From JAJZRV01 sp027442615 (GTDB lineage: Bacteria; Pseudomonadota; Gammaproteobacteria; Burkholderiales; Ferrovaceae), in NCBI GenBank assembly GCA_027442615.1, contig DAIBBI010000033.1:1-64000 (forward strand): 64,000 nt of DNA, read 5' to 3'. Made by a program: the position numbers and the translations under genes. Positions within the stretch are counted from its first letter, which is position 1; each line of letters begins with the position of its first letter. This document shows positions 63,832 through 64,000 of the stretch, in pieces. A model generated the notes under the pieces. The model was given only the letters and a program-made list of their open reading frames with translations, did no database searches and was not told the DNA's origin.

Positions 63832-63860
63832 ATTATAGCCAGCACGGCCCTTGATTTGAA
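63832..63860 (-). promoter_or_regulatory. promoter of osmC-trpD-trpC
   Basis: On the minus strand TTCAAA (63855-63860), a 17-base spacer and TATAAT (63832-63837) form a reasonable sigma-70 promoter 28 bases before the osmC ATG. Confidence 0.6.
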
Positions 63861-63867
63861 ATGCGGA

Positions 63868-63897
63868 TTGACAGGGTGACTTGGACGACACTATAAT
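63868..63897 (+). promoter_or_regulatory. consensus sigma-70 promoter of rplM
   Basis: TTGACA (63868-63873) and TATAAT (63892-63897) both match the consensus perfectly, separated by 18 bases. The ATG of rplM follows 33 bases after the -10, as expected for a highly expressed ribosomal protein operon. Confidence 0.9.
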
Positions 63898-63930
63898 CAC
63901 CGGCTCATTTCACTAAAGACCATTGCTGTC

Positions 63931-64000
63931 ATGAAAACCTTTTCCGCCAAGGCGCACGAAGTTCAACGCGACTGGTTTGTGGTTGATGCCACAGACCGCG
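63931..64000 (+). CDS. rplM: 50S ribosomal protein L13 (partial, 5' end)
   Basis: The 23 codons present read MKTFSAKAHEVQRDWFVVDA followed by TDR, which matches the L13 N-terminus. The gene runs off the window. L13 is an early-assembling large-subunit protein, and rpsI would normally follow. The leader from the consensus promoter is about 27 nucleotides. Confidence 0.92.
   Translation, partial: MKTFSAKAHEVQRDWFVVDATDR

Overview
The window is chromosomal DNA from a Gram-negative proteobacterium, most likely a betaproteobacterium. The evidence is gene content and order: tpiA-secG-tRNA-Leu, ftsH-folP-glmM next to carAB-greA, dapF-DUF484-xerC, tyrS-M23 peptidase-anmK, and osmC beside rplM, plus two general porins of the betaproteobacterial type, BamE, Fur and an LpxL-type acyltransferase. 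I cannot name a genus. Coding density is very high, with many 4-base stop/start overlaps (ATGA, GTGA, TTGA). There is no gene-free stretch above 300 bases, and I see no transposase, integrase, phage gene, CRISPR array or rRNA. Only one tRNA is visible.

Layout. 41-5240 (minus strand): tRNA-Leu, secG, tpiA and the phosphate transporter pstB-A-C-S, driven by a clear Pho-box promoter. 5241-10304: a polyphosphate/phosphate block with exopolyphosphatase (ppx), an OlsB-like N-acyltransferase, and divergent ppk and sixA. phoU is missing from its usual place after pstB. 10285-21839 (minus): a long housekeeping run of bamE, dapB, carA, carB, greA, yhbY, rlmE, ftsH, folP and glmM. 21903-24491: fur facing sucCD. 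24612-31747: a DUF2889 protein, lytic transglycosylase, CCA-adding enzyme, MidA-like methyltransferase, ttcA and a class V aminotransferase. 31748-38509: methyl-cycle genes metK-ahcY-metF divergent from an LpxL-type acyltransferase, then dapF-DUF484-xerC. 38506-44942 (minus): a tightly packed run tyrS, LplT-like transporter, MATE pump, a small His/Cys membrane protein and a TonB-dependent receptor. 45041-49084: M23 peptidase, anmK, argB, coq7. 49179-61449 (minus): an envelope block of two porins and an RND efflux operon with the unusual order RND-MFP-OMF-RND. 61578-64000: trpC, trpD, osmC and the start of rplM.

The main unifying observation is phosphate control. The pstS promoter carries three 7-base PhoB half-sites at 11-base spacing, ending exactly 10 bases before a -10 hexamer. 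The same geometry recurs about 47 kb away in front of the second porin, which suggests a phosphate-starvation porin. A weaker version lies upstream of the OlsB-like gene, where membrane-lipid remodelling under phosphate limitation would make sense. The other accessory signals are the duplicated RND permeases, which share loss of the conserved TM10 lysine, and the small metal-ligand-like protein encoded between a MATE pump and a TonB receptor.
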